Shown here piece after piece: positions 1-12,665 of a stretch of DNA of 64,000 bases (positions are counted from its first letter, which is position 1; each line of letters starts with the position of its first letter). Source of the DNA: Homalodisca vitripennis (Eukaryota; Arthropoda; Insecta; Hemiptera; Cicadellidae); assembly GCF_021130785.1 (NCBI RefSeq), contig NC_060208.1, positions 54,106,501 through 54,170,500 of the forward strand, in the 5' to 3' direction. The notes beneath the pieces were generated by a model. It worked only from the letters and a program-made list of their open reading frames with translations. It was not told the origin of the DNA and searched no databases. The position numbers were made by a program, and so were the translations under genes.

Positions 1-599
1 GCAGCCCTGGAGTATACGCAGAACACATTCGGAGAGAACGTCGTAATCGCGGAAGTTACACAACAGCCAATCTCACAACACTGACTGCAACGAGTCATAA
101 ATTTCGATAATTTATCCAAGAAACCTGACGGACAGATAAGATACGGTTAGTTTTATAACTAATACAACTGCTGTTGAAGGACAGGAGCATTAAACGGTAT
201 TGAAATCACAATACCCCTGACGTATATCACCGTTACGTGTTCATTTAACTGTGGAAGACGTAACGTCACGCCGCGCCGTTAGCTTGGCTTGTGGTTCTAT
301 TTAAAGTTAAGGCTCCACATGTAATTTTATTAGCACATATTTCTTTTAAATAAGCATACTTCGATGCATACTTCAATGTTTTGAATTTAGAAAGATTGAG
401 TCATAGATACGGGAAATATCGTGAATCAACACAACTTAAGGATAAAAAACACTAATTATAGTGATAGGTCTATAATAACGCATCTCATTTTCACCGCCTG
501 CTTTATTAATAGCGCATTCAACGCCGGAGTGCGCTCTGCGCGTAATTGCAAGTTGGGAAGAGAAATAAATTCCATTCGCGCGGGATAAAAGTGAAGAGG
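1..599. other. Unassigned AT-rich sequence
   Basis: Nothing recognised on either strand. Confidence 0.5.
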
Positions 600-880
600 G
601 TGGGCTGTGGAGAGGGTTGAGGGGGAAACTCCCCTCTCGAGACTTCCCCTCCTTTTGTGCAGCAGGTTGCTTTGTTCGCGCTGCATGCGCCTGCAGCCTT
701 CGGGAATGCAACGTTCGCATTTCCATTCTCGGCTTTGTAGAGAGCTTTTTGTTTCCGTTTCCGCATACCACTACGCCGCATTTCCACCACACCCTCTGCG
801 GGAAGTCGGAAAATAGCTGCAAGGAAGCGCTGCCAAATCGTCTTGGTTTTGTTACTCGGGGAGATACACACTGACATAAC
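600..880. other. GC-richer island, no gene recognised
   Basis: The stretch is GC- and CpG-richer than its surroundings and open in several frames on both strands, but no reading shows a known motif. No donor/acceptor pair frames an exon convincingly. It could be a regulatory island or part of an untranslated exon. Confidence 0.3.
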
Positions 881-2278
881 CACCTCAGTTGTTCACAGAA
901 CACTGAAATGCCCAAGCTGTTCTACGAAGGATAAGTAAAAGGTCTGTCCCTAATAAATCTGATCATTATGAGTTTGACTAGTCCACAATATATTATTTAT
1001 TCTGGGTTGAAGTTTTAATTGCCGTCCAGGAAGCTATTTAAAATCCTACCATTCCGTCCGTTCTCACAACAATGAGGGCATTCTTTTTAGGTTTTCCGGA
1101 AACTCAAAACTTAACTTACAATACAGTAGATACATTCTAAATGCCCCTTACGAGTAATGTTACGTGCGAATTAAAACCAACTAAAACCTGGTAAACTACT
1201 AATTCAACTTAAGTCAGAATGTGATTTTTTCGTATTCATATGAAAATTAATGTGTGAGTAGAGATAGAGTGCAGCGTGGATAGGTACGCAAAATATTCGA
1301 GTACTTACAAAATATTAGTACATAGCAACCGACATCACTAGACAATTATCTCAAAATAAAAACATTCTAACATTGCTAATGAATAGCTATTTACTACTTT
1401 TTTATTCATTTATTTATAGTACGTACACGTTCTTCCTACTCCTATTTGATGGAATGAAGTCCCCTTTCGGATAATCCAAGGATCGGATAACCAAATGTTG
1501 TGATAAGCCAGACGATCTCTTCGCTGAACGCAGTTTACGACTGGAGTAAAGGCTGCTGGGTATTTTACTAGTTTCCGCAGGCGGAGACACATTTATAGAG
1601 TTTTAAAATGCGAAAAAAACATTGGTTGTAGAACTGTTCCATCCAAGGCTACACCTATGCTGATACTGACAGCTCAGTTAGACTCTGATTTTAACCACTT
1701 TGACATTTTCACCATTCGGATAAACTCCAATTATGGGTAAAACAGTTCCGGATTATCAATCCTAGTCCTTAATGTATAAAATAAAAATTGTGCGATTAAT
1801 TGTCAGGTGAAACAAAACTATTGTTCATGAACAACATAGATAAATGCCCAGCACTGAGTGTAAGAAAGAGAAGGTTCGCAGATAACCGCACAGTCATGCA
1901 CCATTTGTCAAGAGGTACGTTTAAAAGACTTGCGGCCATTAAGATTAATGGGCAGATCGACCATTCATTGTTCTTCCCCCAATGCTACTCCCAATCCTGC
2001 TACTCTATATTAACCTTCAATCGCTTAAAAAATAAAACATCCTTAACTATTCCTGTAGATCATGTAAAGAACGCAAAAAGCAATTTGACAAAGCATCTTG
2101 TACACATGTATAAACTGTAGTTACAACACCCTTGGTTAGATGACACATGTTGTTATACAAACAACAACATGCACCCTTATAGGCAGAAAATCCATTGAAA
2201 TTTGTTACATTATAAATGTGTAGATATAGAAATCTGCCTATTGCATACTTCCTCATAACGAAATTTCCGGAAGACTGC

Positions 2279-2332
<54 letters not shown>

Positions 2333-3854
2333 CAAAACATTTTGAAATATAATAGGGAATTATATACTACTTTCGATAACTCTTAAGATTTCAAGATGGC
2401 GGCCATTCAAAGCTTGCAAAAAGAATAGTATATATGAATACAGTTTACATTTATTATGGTATATATGTATAAGGTATAATGGTATATATTTATGATAGTG
2501 CAAAGTAAATATGTTTTTGGAATTCTCTGGTCATTTAAAATTATGTTTATTCTTACAGGTTTTTTTATATATCATACGAATTTCAGATAGCGGGGGGGTG
2601 TACTAAGTCTTATAATAGTATATAAAATTGCAAGATTCATTGTGAACACGATAATTACCGTAGTTCTTCTTTAGACTAAACGTGGTACAGATACACTATT
2701 TATTGTATACCAACATTTCTAGGTTGAGTTCGTTAGCCAGTCTTAACGAATAAAACGTTTCAAGATGGCGGTCATTCGCTTTTAGACAAAACTTTTATCT
2801 GGGGTATTTCATGACAAATCACAATTTACACTTTCTTACAATTGTCGAGGAATTTCAAGCAGCATTTATTCTTACTTATTTCTCGATAACTTTTAAGATA
2901 TATGTACTCTTAATACAAGTAGGCCCACAATTGAAACGTTATAAGTAAATATATTTCCAAACATAATTCCATATTAATTGTAACTTTCAAGTTTAAAAAA
3001 AAATGTGTATTTATAACAATTTTTGATTCATAAGATTATGGAGGTAATGTTTATCTAACACATTTGACATGTACCTTTCTTCCGACTGAAACGGAAGGGA
3101 TATTTTATCTTTACAATATTAAATAACTAAAAGTACCTTGTTCTCAGTAACCCAAATAAAAATTTAACGAGTAAAGAAACACGGTATTGTGTAGGATTTT
3201 AAAAATAAAGTGATAACGCTAACACGTATTTCCAATTTCATAATATGGCAAAAGAAACTGCTTATCACAGTTGTATCTATTACGAACGTTCGTAGGTTAT
3301 TCACATTTAATGGGCTAATTATACAATAATTACACTTGTAGATACACGAGATTCTGAACCTAACATAGTACACTTGACTGCATTTAGTACTTGTATAACG
3401 TTTAAAGAAGTAGAAAATGAATTCACAAATTATACTATTCAGATAAAACAATTTGTTTAACAACCAACTGGGGGTTTGGAAAGCGCGAATAGCCAACAAG
3501 AATTCACATATTGTTTGCAATAAGAATGTATCCGGTGATTTATAGCACGTTAGTTCGCAACTTGAGAGCCGGACAGAAACACGTGAAATTCACCATTTGA
3601 TCCAGCCAACAGTTTGGTTTACGGTCACTGAAGGTAAACCCACAAAACTTAAAGTCTAACTAATACGCAAATAAACGCTTTTAGTATTTTTTTGTCTAAA
3701 ATTTATAATTTTTCAATATTTAAACGGTTGGTGGTACAAATGAAACCGTGAAGCGACGGTGAGCTTACATAGTTGACAGGTCGTAAAACCTTTTAATTGA
3801 CTATAGTTAACTTTTTAAGGGGAAACTGTCCAGACCAAATTGAGAATTGATTAG
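881..3854. other. Unassigned AT-rich sequence
   Basis: Apart from the (AT)n tract it holds two copies of TTTCAAGATGGCGG(C/T)CATTC at about 2390 and 2759 in partly similar context, probably remains of a repeat. TTCGGATAATCC-like patches at 1468 and 1731 may come from a pogo-type MITE. No exon seen. Confidence 0.45.
2281..2329. repeat. (AT)n microsatellite
   Basis: About 24 uninterrupted AT units. Confidence 0.97.
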
Positions 3855-3930
3855 ACCTCTCCGGGAATCGAACCCTTGACCTGTCGGTTACGGAGCCACA
3901 ACCTTATTATTACACTAAAGTTGTACCCAA
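3855..3930 (-). mobile_element. tRNA-like SINE head remnant
   Basis: On the minus strand GGGTTCGATTCCC is a perfect B-box with T-stem. It is preceded by an anticodon-arm-like region (GGCTCCGTAACC) and a weak A-box-like TAGTGTAATAATAAGG about 45 nt upstream. The acceptor and D arms do not fold properly, so this is not a functional tRNA gene. A tRNA-derived SINE fragment is the best explanation. Confidence 0.5.
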
Positions 3931-4150
3931 TTTTGGATGGGCAAGAACAATAGTTTGAAAGTGACGAGGAGAACCGTAATCTCGATACTGAGTAGAGGTC
4001 ACCTGGGCTGAGTGGTATACACGTCGTGTCCTATATCTGCTCAGGGACATCGCCACCAAACATGAGAACAATGTTTAATTTCGGACAAAATAACTTACAA
4101 AATATAACCCAAAAATATAAGAGGCAAAACGTTGCGAGAAAGCTTGAGTG

Positions 4151-4416
4151 CAAGAACGTAGCCAGGATTTTTTTGGGGGGGAGGGGGCGGCAGATAACTG
4201 ATATTTTTCCAAAGTGGACAAAGAGTAACGCCCCATTTTGTTCCATAAAAAGTTCTTGATCCGCTTCTTTGTTGAGAACGATCTATCAACAGCACATGTC
4301 AATAATACTGGATTATTATTTAAATAATAATTATCGTTTACTAAAAAAGTAATTGAAAAAATTGAATATTTGGGGGGGGTCCGGACCCTTGGACTCCCTT
4401 GCTGGCTACGTCTTTG
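4151..4416. mobile_element. hAT-type MITE, 266 bp, with terminal inverted repeats and 8 bp TSD
   Basis: The ends are CAAGAACGTAGCCAG on the left and CTGGCTACGTCTTTG on the right, an inverted repeat with one mismatch. Next to them are CTTGAGTG (4143-4150) and CTTGAATG (4417-4424), an 8 bp target duplication with one change. Eight-base duplications are typical of hAT and P superfamilies. Just inside the ends are G-runs (4174-4188, 4373-4380). No transposase fits in 266 bp, so it is non-autonomous. The single TSD mismatch suggests a moderately old insertion. Confidence 0.75.
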
Positions 4417-4424
4417 CTTGAATG

Positions 4425-5915
4425 GGATCATAGGCGTCATTAACATTAGCACCAACACCGAGTAGCGCCAACCCTATATGTAAACTGTACATTTTTATAA
4501 ATAAAATATTTATTTCCGGAATGTGTGATAAAATTATCTGATAATCCAACACATTCGATAATGTAAGCAGTTTAATGGCGTTGCATTTTCTCGACATAAT
4601 GACAAAGCTAATACCGATACGCTCAGCTACGCGGTTTGAGAGAAATTTTCCTCTTCAAACGAGCTCGTGACCGATACGGCACCCGCGCACACGGCAGACG
4701 TGCTCTGCACAACTCAAAGCCTCTAAAGTTTCAGCTCGGTACAAAGCGCTTTGAATTGCAGCGTACACTACGTCACAGCCGGGGAGTGCCCCACATGAAC
4801 AAACGGATCGTTTAGAGGAGGGGGGCGGGGGGGAGTTCAACATTACTGGCCTCGTACGCCTTCAAACCCTGATATACTGTAAGCTTTACACGAATGCACA
4901 GCGAGTTGTACGGTCGGGAATTCTAAACAAACCTCTAATTTGCCGTTGAAAAGTAAATTAAATTTCAGATTAACACAAATATATACTTTTAATATTTAAA
5001 TTGAGCTTAACATTATTATCATTACAACATCATTACGGTAAAATCCACAATTCCCACAACTGACTTGTACTATACAATAAACTATACTCATGTAAGGTAT
5101 ACAGATGTACATAGCCTGTGAATAAAGGCAGATTTCACATGTTTCCGTCATCTTTAAAATGTAACTTGAAATGAATTATTACCTTAGATGTTTAATTTGC
5201 ACAACACTTAAGGGAAAATAACTCTCAATATTTGCATTTTAATACAATCGTAACAATTTTAAACGTTTAGATAGGTTACTCCATAATCTCGAAACCTTAC
5301 ATGGCAAAAAATGTTAAATGCATATACTTTGTAAAAACGTTAATTTGATATTGTTGCAATAAGTTCGAAATTGTCTGTAAATAACGGTTCAATTGTACAC
5401 TTCTATAACATTAAATAATGTTATAATTTTCGGATTATAGTAGTTTTGGATTCTGGCAGTTACTATCAGAGAAAATAAAAAATCACTTTCCATCATCAGA
5501 ACGATTTCAATAGGCAGAAATCTACCTAATATAAATCGTGGGAAACCATTTATCGGTTACCAACCCCTGTAAAAGCCACGTTGTGGCACATGCAACGTTT
5601 CAGTAGAAAACTATTAATAAACCACAATACTTTACTGTATCACAAAATACTGTATAGCATTTAAATTACAAGTCGATCAAAATCGTAATTTGAAAGAAAA
5701 GGAACACACCCTGTTTACGCAATATTAGTGTAAGGTACCAGCAACATTTCTTGTCGCAAGAGAGAATAATAGGAAGACCGGTTACGCGGCACTGGTTCTG
5801 GTTATCATATTTAAAGCGACATTCCTCCATGTAATAAGTGCTGGTTTGAAGGCCAACCTTTGCTTCGCGCGTTTTCCTCGAATTTCCTCCCTCGTGATCC
5901 TGATAATTGACTCAC
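4425..5915. other. Sequence downstream of the last visible exon
   Basis: Presumed intron of the minus-strand gene, since the exon at 5916 ends in a donor. A GC-richer patch at 4640-4850 has an open minus frame but no splice sites of the needed phase. Otherwise nothing recognised. Confidence 0.45.
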
Positions 5916-6155
5916 CGGTAGGTGTCTTGGCCCTGCAGGCACAGCTGGAGCGACTGCCGCCCTCCTGTTTCACCTCCGGGGCGGTCTCCCAGGAGCGCCG
6001 CTTGGGTCGCCTCTCGGGCGCCGGGGCAGGCTCCAGGAGCCTCTTCTTTTCCATCCCTTTGGCCATCAGCTCCTGGAGTTGGCTTATGCCGCGCTCCACC
6101 ACAGGGGCGGAGTAGGGGGAGCCTGGGCCCGCGGTGTAGGCGGAGAACACGCATT
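5916..6155 (-). CDS. Internal coding exon with basic NLS-like region and VKQE motif, same minus-strand gene
   Basis: The 240 nt exon has a textbook acceptor (TTTGTATTTGTTGCAG|AA, AG at 6157-6156) and donor (ACCG|GTGAGTC, GT at 5915-5914), phase 1 to phase 1. The product starts ECVFSAYTAGPGSPY and continues VVERGISQLQELMAKGMEKK, a short amphipathic stretch likely to be helical. A basic cluster follows (EKKRLLEP..ERRPKRRSWE) that resembles a bipartite nuclear localisation signal, then EVKQE, matching the psi-K-x-E sumoylation consensus, and a Cys-containing end (SSCACRAK). These motifs hint at a nuclear protein, which is inference. No DNA-binding domain is visible. The open frame ends in one spare base, so at least one further exon must follow, most likely left of this window. 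Confidence 0.75.
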
Positions 6156-6157
6156 CT

Positions 6158-7955
6158 GCAACAAATACAAAACAAATGTCATTCATTACTACTGTAACTA
6201 TTGAAAATGTAAACGGGTCAAGTACATGACCCATGCAAGCTAAATTAAACGCACGCCTATTTAAATAAGACACTGAAGTTATATATTTTTGTGGGCAATT
6301 ATTGTCTGTGGACAAACTTGAACTTGTATAATGGCCAAATGTCTATTTATGTTCACCCATTTAATCGTTTGCTGAACATTTTTCTATCTTTTTAAACAGC
6401 CAATTTAAATTTACATTTGAATGCATTATATCGACAAAAACAAGAATATAAAATCTTTTATTCGTAAATGCAAATAACCTTATTATACGAGTCAAGTAAT
6501 TGAAACAAAATCAGCTTATCAAATCTTACAATCAGTAAATCATCATTAACAAGAATGTAAAAAAATGAAATGAAATGGAAAATGTCTTTAATAGAGGCGA
6601 AGTTAGGACTATAAAGTCCTCTCTACCACTTAACCTCAACCTAAACATGTATATGTATTTCAAAATATATTTTGTGAGTATTATTTTACGTAAATTTTGT
6701 ATGATTTTTAAGTTCTTGGGCAGCTTGTTAACCACTTTAGCATTTAGATGGTTATGGCTCCTTCTCAAATCTCCTAGTGTTGACTCCAGAGACGGCTAAA
6801 AAGGCTCTAGACTTTGTCTGATACTACAACAATCTCACACAAACAATATTTTATTTTTAACAATAACACATATCTCGTAGCCCACCAGACTTGCCAAGGC
6901 AAGTATTTCAAGCTCCTCGAAAAGCGACTTGCAGGACCAAACTTTTTCTTCCCGTGTTTAAAACTGTAAATCGGCCTAGACATAAATCATTCACTATTAG
7001 CATACGTATAGACTATTTTTGTACAATATTAGAAACAAAAATATCTTATATCTCATCAAAACATATAAGAGCCCCATCTCCCTATAGCCTCGGCTAGCGA
7101 CCATAAGGCCGACGTTTTCCTTGTTGTTGACCAGAGCAGCCGTCCCCGTGACCGGGAAATGTATTGCGACTCTAGCAGCAACGACACATCACGTGGTGGC
7201 GTGACTTCTCCACGTGGCTGGACACATGCTCGGCCTCACAGGTGACGTCAAGGAATTGGAATAGAGAAGCGCACGTCGAGAATCGGAATGGGGATGGCTG
7301 ATTGGTCTGTATTTGCGTAATATAAAATTCCAAAACATTACTATTTAAAAGTTTCAATTTGTTCGGTGCTGATTTTAAACTTACTCCAGGAGAAACGAAT
7401 ATTGCATTTATTACGAAACTGCAACGATACCGATAAAGGAAATTATGTTACGGAACTAAAGGACTGCCGTGCCAGGAACGTGCACCACTCCTTGATGCAA
7501 AGTAGATTGTAATCAGTAAACAACACGGACTGCTGACCAACCCAATGCGCGCCCCTTCACCTTTACCCGTACACCGACAAAGGTTAGTTCTTTTACAATA
7601 ACATTTCCTTATGTTGACCACTTACAACATGTAATTACATTTTACTAGATTATCAGCAACCACCACAGAGATGTCTTCAATGTTATGTTTGATCAAACTG
7701 AAATCTAATACTGCTAGTGTTTATATTCTAAAAGAGAAGTATTCAGGGACTTATGTAATGGGTTATTTTTGTCCACAACCTTTCATGTAGGCAAGAATAG
7801 AATGCAAACAGTTTTTTTTTTTTTTTATTTTAATTTTTAGTTTTATAATAATAGTCTGTAAAGGTCACCTATTACTGAAATGCCCAGTCTAGGTGTGGCA
7901 GGCCTGGCAAGACGTTTTCGTGGCTCCTACAAACTTACGTAAAATCGTTACTAAT

Positions 7956-7986
<31 letters not shown>

Positions 7987-8276
7987 TTCTTCCAACGGAA
8001 TTACACCACTTGTACATGTAATAAGTAATGCATGTAGTGTGCTTGTGTATTGTGTGTGTGTTGTACATCTAATTATTTGGATTCACTTTGTTAAACATTT
8101 TTTTCACACATTTATTTAAAACCGTAGACAGTGAGGGCTTTACCTTTTATAAATAAAGACTGTAATCATTACAAATCCACATAGGCTCACAGTTTAATAC
8201 GGGTTTCGAACCGTGTAAATATTGGTCTAATTGTATTGACTTTATTAGTGAGTAGTAGTAGTCTACGTGTGTACTC
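6158..8276. other. Intron between the exons at 8279 and 6155
   Basis: AT-rich intron. It contains the TTTA repeat and a GC-richer patch near 7090-7260 with CACGTGG twice (7191, 7212) and TGACGTCA (7243), possibly regulatory. No extra exon seen. Confidence 0.55.
7953..7988. repeat. (TTTA)n microsatellite
   Basis: About nine TTTA units, following a poly-T run at 7811-7826. Confidence 0.95.
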
Positions 8277-8278
8277 AC

Positions 8279-8413
8279 CTTTGTGCGGGGGCGGTAGCAG
8301 GCCGTGGTACTGGGCGGGGGCGGGCCCAGGTGCGGCGGCGGCGGGGGCGGGGTACCGGGGGGCGGCGTACACATCCCCCGGGAACAGCGAATACACCCCG
8401 TAACGGCCAAAAC
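8279..8413 (-). CDS. Internal coding exon, Pro/Ala-rich, same minus-strand gene; possible longer form to 8501
   Basis: The donor is strong (AAAG|GTGAGTAC, GT at 8278-8277). Acceptor GCGGCAG|GT (AG at 8415-8414) gives a 135 nt exon in phase 1 to phase 1 that matches the exon at 18111. A branch-point-like CTAAT lies about 18 nt before it. The product reads FGRYGVYSLFPGDVYAAPRY, then a Pro/Ala tract, then QYHGLLPPPHK, ending in a split Glu codon completed by the next exon. The same frame stays open upstream to a second acceptor (TTTGTAG, AG at 8503-8502). That would start the exon at 8501 in phase 0 and add residues such as IVVIECPEYSTNDRF, which would fit the phase-0 donor at 30589. No known family was recognised. 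Confidence 0.72.
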
Positions 8414-9144
8414 CTGCCGCAAACCTGTCATTAGTGCTGTACTCTGGACATTCAATCACCACAATACCGTGGATAGGATGTTCGGCAGAATGTCGCTTAC
8501 GCTACAAACATTAAATTAATCACACCACATCACAGTCTCGATGACACATTGAAGAACACACACAACTGTCTCACTTGTTTCAAACTTAATGTTATTACAT
8601 TAGGTTTACTAATATATTAAAAAGATCTTTTACTGCAATTATGAATGAACTTAATGTAGTACGAAACGTTACAGTAAAAGATTTTTTTTGTTAATATAGG
8701 CTACTCCTACTGAATACTCATAATAAGACGTTTTACGAAATGCAAGCAGTAATTCTACTTTAATATGCACAATCTGGAAAATAAATATACTACATCTAAT
8801 TTTCTTACATTAGTTTGTCATATACGTCTGATAAAGTCATTAAAAAGACATTTTATTTTTCACGCCAGAACCAATACCCTAAAATAATAAATTACAATTA
8901 ATAAAATAAAAAAGTAACTTTTAAAACGCGTCTGACTAATGCGTACTTGAAATCTATTCTATTTAATAATAACCTGTAGTACCTAAAAGTGTATATAAGT
9001 TACTAAGTGTTATAAAAATAAAGAATATAAAATAAATTATTTACTTCTTTCACTCTTTTAATACTATAAAAATTTCAATCAATCTGTAATTGGTAAAAAA
9101 ATGTAGTTTTTCAAATGAGGATTAAGAATTCTTCCACTTTTATT

Positions 9145-9475
9145 TAATTGACTGAGCTTTAGCGAAGCCCACCCACTCGAGTGGCTCTGGAAGAATTTCA
9201 TTTATCTTTCTGTCTGTCCGACCGAAATCTTGGAATCTGGCCTTGAAATTGTGCATGATTATTCATATCTATATGAGTAAGGCTGATTTGTACCAGTATC
9301 GTGGTGGATGTCCAATCATGGAACTTAGCTGAGCGTCGTGGAAGCTTATATTGTATGCTGGGCTATGTACAAATTTCCTTTCCCTATGATTGTCTGTCAT
9401 TCTGTCAATAATGAAATGAGTTATAAGCTTAAAGTTTGGCATTAAACCTCAGCGAAGCCTGATACGCGACACAAG
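9145..9475. repeat. Possible degenerate interspersed repeat bounded by AGCGAAGCC
   Basis: AGCGAAGCC occurs at 9161 and about 9453. Between them are two TGTCTGTC(C/A) patches (9211, 9397) and no coding frame. The 9210 patch resembles the CGTCTGTG..CTGCGATAACT beginning of the 24.6 kb tandem repeat. Boundaries are uncertain. Confidence 0.3.
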
Positions 9476-10304
9476 CGTAATCCAACCTTGTTTTAATAGT
9501 AACAGTATTGTATTTTGTAAAAATATAGAACAATATATGAACACAACATATTTTTAAAGTGAATTTCTAAGTTACACCTACTTAAACCAGTCCCCCCGCA
9601 GATAACAGCTGGGTTTATAACACTATTGTCTAGTTAGTCTGTCATACGGGGAGCAGTAACGATAGGTATGTTCCTAACTGACTAGAAAGCATTGTTTTCC
9701 AACAACTACAGCTGTCTGTGAGGGGTGAAATCTTGATCATGGACTAAAATTTGGTGTGAACCTTAAGGTGGTGCAACCTATTTTGGGATTTAAGATGTTT
9801 ATATTAAATTCAAATCCCTTAAAATAGAAACATTTGTAATGAAGGAGGAGGAGCTCTTCTTATTGGAATATCAATTTTCTATTATTTTACAAAAGAAACA
9901 TTTGTATTTTAAATTACAGTCAATTAAAGTAAAGTCAGCAGTTGAGGCACATACAAAATTTATTCAAACCCAAAACCAATAGCACTACCTTGGCGACAGA
10001 GAACTGGACGGGAAGGGGTTTGGCATATTCCTGCGACTCGGATGGAGATCAGCGTAAATCCACTCTGCGGTGGAGGACTTGCGATTGTCAGATAGCTGTT
10101 GTGAATGTAAGACTCGCCATAAAGAAATCCCAAACAAGAATGAGGGTCAGAATGACATCATGTCGGAAAGTGTGGACTCCGATTATATGTCAATTTCCCT
10201 AATCCCTCTTACAGTATTAAAAACAGCCAACACATCAATTCATATCTTGAAATGTCCCTACAGCAATGGCCAATGGCCATCATTGGCTATATCTGGCCAA
10301 TGGC

Positions 10305-10538
10305 TTAGTGTAGCGGGTACAACGGTTATGGCAAGATAACCAAATCAAGCAACGTCGAGCGTGGTTGCTGCTTGGATGAGTTAGCGCTGAACGATCCTGT
10401 CCTTGCAAGCAGCCCGCCTGCCCGGCCATTAGTGGTGGTTCGGAAGTCACCTTTTAGCCGTTGGTTCCCAGGTTAACTGTTAGAGAGGGCTTCTTAGCCC
10501 TAACTTCGCCTGGTAAAATAAGACTACTTTACTTTACT
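10305..10538 (+). mobile_element. 5S-rRNA-derived SINE (SINE3 type)
   Basis: The head contains a diverged 5S rRNA internal promoter: the box-A-like stretch AATCAAGCAACGTCGAGCG and the box-C-like GCTTGGATGAGT at the correct spacing (10341-10381). Both match the 5S pattern of AAGCAACGTCGGGC followed by ACTTGGATGGG. A 3' body follows (GGTGGTTCGGAAGTCACC, then GGCTTCTTAGCCC) and the tail is a short ACTTT repeat (10522-10538). RNA polymerase III would transcribe an intact copy from the internal promoter; mobilisation would depend on a partner LINE. The exact 5' edge is uncertain by tens of bases. Confidence 0.8.
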
Positions 10539-12494
10539 AAACAGCAAGGCCAAAATATTTCAAAACTTGATTTGTGTCAGCAATCTTTTGACACGGTTTG
10601 GACCGAAACCCACCATACGATGTTGCTCTAGTCCTTAGCCTTGGTCTGATCAGTGTACACAGTACAGTAAACGCACGACCACACAGACGACGGTCTCCCT
10701 TTAGCCTCCGTAACGAATGGTTCACTAAATGGCCACCAAGTGCAGAGGGGCGCGCCTGGCGCTCATTACTTGCTTCTGCCTGATTCGTTTTTAATAACAG
10801 TTAAGTAGACACTTCTCCACGGAACGCGATGATGTGTCCTTCAGCACACGTACAGTCTGTTCCCTTCATACTAGAAACACAACTACTCAGTACTCAGTAC
10901 GAACATCATGCTTCAACTTGCTTCTTCACATTTTACTTATTAATATCAGAAAACCGAGCTTTGCTCTGTAGTTTTTCTGGTAAATCGTGTTTTGGGATTC
11001 ATTTTATGATATACTTGTCCGAAAACGATAACACTGTAAATGCCACGGCTATTTATTGTTCTGTCACTTCTGCATTTAAGGATGTTAGAGCAATGATGTG
11101 TTTATATTTCTTATTCTTTTATGAAACTCTTCCAAATATGGGTGAGGTTTAAAAAAAGAGGTACTAATTCATTTGAAAATTTTTGTTGCTTCATTAATAT
11201 TCGTCCATGCAAACAACAATCACGAAAATAATTTCTATTTATGCGATTAGAAACCCGTTCCTCAAGGAAATGCAATGCACCGCAATGTGTACAACAAATT
11301 TCAAATGGTCCTAAGGCGTGATATTGCACAGCTGCAGTGACGGCACATTTATATGTCGGTAAATAATTATAAAGTTTTAAAGCCCTACGACGTCTTCCGT
11401 CTCGACGTCTTTTCTTCTTCTGATCGGTACTATCGTTGTTAGTCTTTTTCGGTAGCTTTTATTTTTTCTGTTGTATAGGACACGTGTGGCATACTTTTAT
11501 TCATTCCCAGAACGTTCTTGATTATAATGTACCGCCGAAATCCTGAACACATATAAACAGGCTAAACAATTAAATATTCCTCTTCTTAGTATCGCCCCAC
11601 ATCTTCTGGTCCCGAATAATATTTAAACGGATTGATCATACAAGTATTATGCTTGTACTTTTCAATGTTGCGAGCTGGCCCCCAAGTGACGACAATGGTG
11701 GTCTGTACGTGCACAGTCTCTCCACATATACACTTGCGTATCACGCAGACGCACCGCAAAGGTCTGCCACTGATCAACATTCACAGCGCAGGACGCTACG
11801 GCTACTTATTCGACTGCTCAATTGTTTCCTAGCGTAATGGTACTACAAATCGGCAAACGTATTTCGTTTGTAAATAAGTTGATTAGTTTTAGTATGCCAG
11901 TTCCGTTAATCGCAAGTGGAACACTTTCTCGTAGCTATTTGTTTTCCTCTATATGTGGTATTTCAGGAATATTTCATAAATATATCACTTAAATAAATTA
12001 AAGATTTGTTGAGTTAAATACTTAGTCTGCACAAAGTAGACTTTAAGTATGACCGAAATTGTTTATTTTTTGTAAAGTTTCAGCAAGAGGACCAAAAATA
12101 AATATAGAACAAAATAATTATATATAATCTACTTAATGACCAAATATCCAGCAAACAGCAGACTTACCCTGTTATATGACATTATATAGTTACCAGGGTA
12201 GACAATAACAAAGCGCCGTTGGCCGTAGACCGCGCCAACAAAAACACCGTCTAAACATTTCCGACAGCCAAACAACCCTGCATAGACAGGATGTTTCTGA
12301 GCCCTTTTAAAATCGCCCTAAATGTATTCGTGTGATCAGAATAAACATTTCTCTTTATCAATACGGGTTTCAAAAAAATGACTTGTAATATTTTATATTT
12401 GGTGGTATTTATATGTGTACACATTTAGATTTGAGATTGTTATTGAATTTTAATTGTTAAAAGAATCTCTTCAAATATTGATTAACAATTACTT

Positions 12495-12498
<4 letters not shown>

Positions 12499-12558
<60 letters not shown>

Positions 12559-12559
12559 A
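12499..12559. repeat. (AT)n microsatellite with one interruption
   Basis: AT repeat broken by a single extra A at about 12535; sits immediately 5' of the dispersed repeat copy at 12580. Confidence 0.95.
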
Positions 12560-12579
12560 ATTTAATGTTCTTTTTGTAT

Positions 12580-12665
12580 GTGTATGCCTTAAGGTAGTAA
12601 ATTCTAATCCTCGAAACGTAGTATTCTATTTTTGTAATGATGAGAAATATCCAAAATCCTGTTTT
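12580..12665 (+). repeat. Dispersed repeat family, copy 1 (CGAAACG tail family)
   Basis: The block running from CCTTAAGG through TCTAATCCTCGAAACGTAG to ATATCCAAAATCCTGTT aligns end to end with the copy at 19.33 kb despite many substitutions. It directly follows an (AT)n tract. The CUGANGA-like core is lost here. Confidence 0.6.

Noticed and set aside
436..915. 159-codon minus-strand ORF
   Set aside because: It uses a non-ATG start, overlaps equally open plus-strand frames in a GC-rich patch, and shows no recognisable motif.
3855..3930. Functional tRNA gene
   Set aside because: Only the T-arm/B-box is good; the D-arm and acceptor stem do not pair, so a SINE remnant fits better.
4655..4843. 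Further exon of the minus-strand gene
   Set aside because: The frame is open and GC-rich but no acceptor/donor pair of the required phase was seen.
8147..8278. Coding extension of the exon past 8279
   Set aside because: A strong GTGAGT donor ends the exon and the sequence beyond turns AT-rich; the continuing frame is intron read-through.
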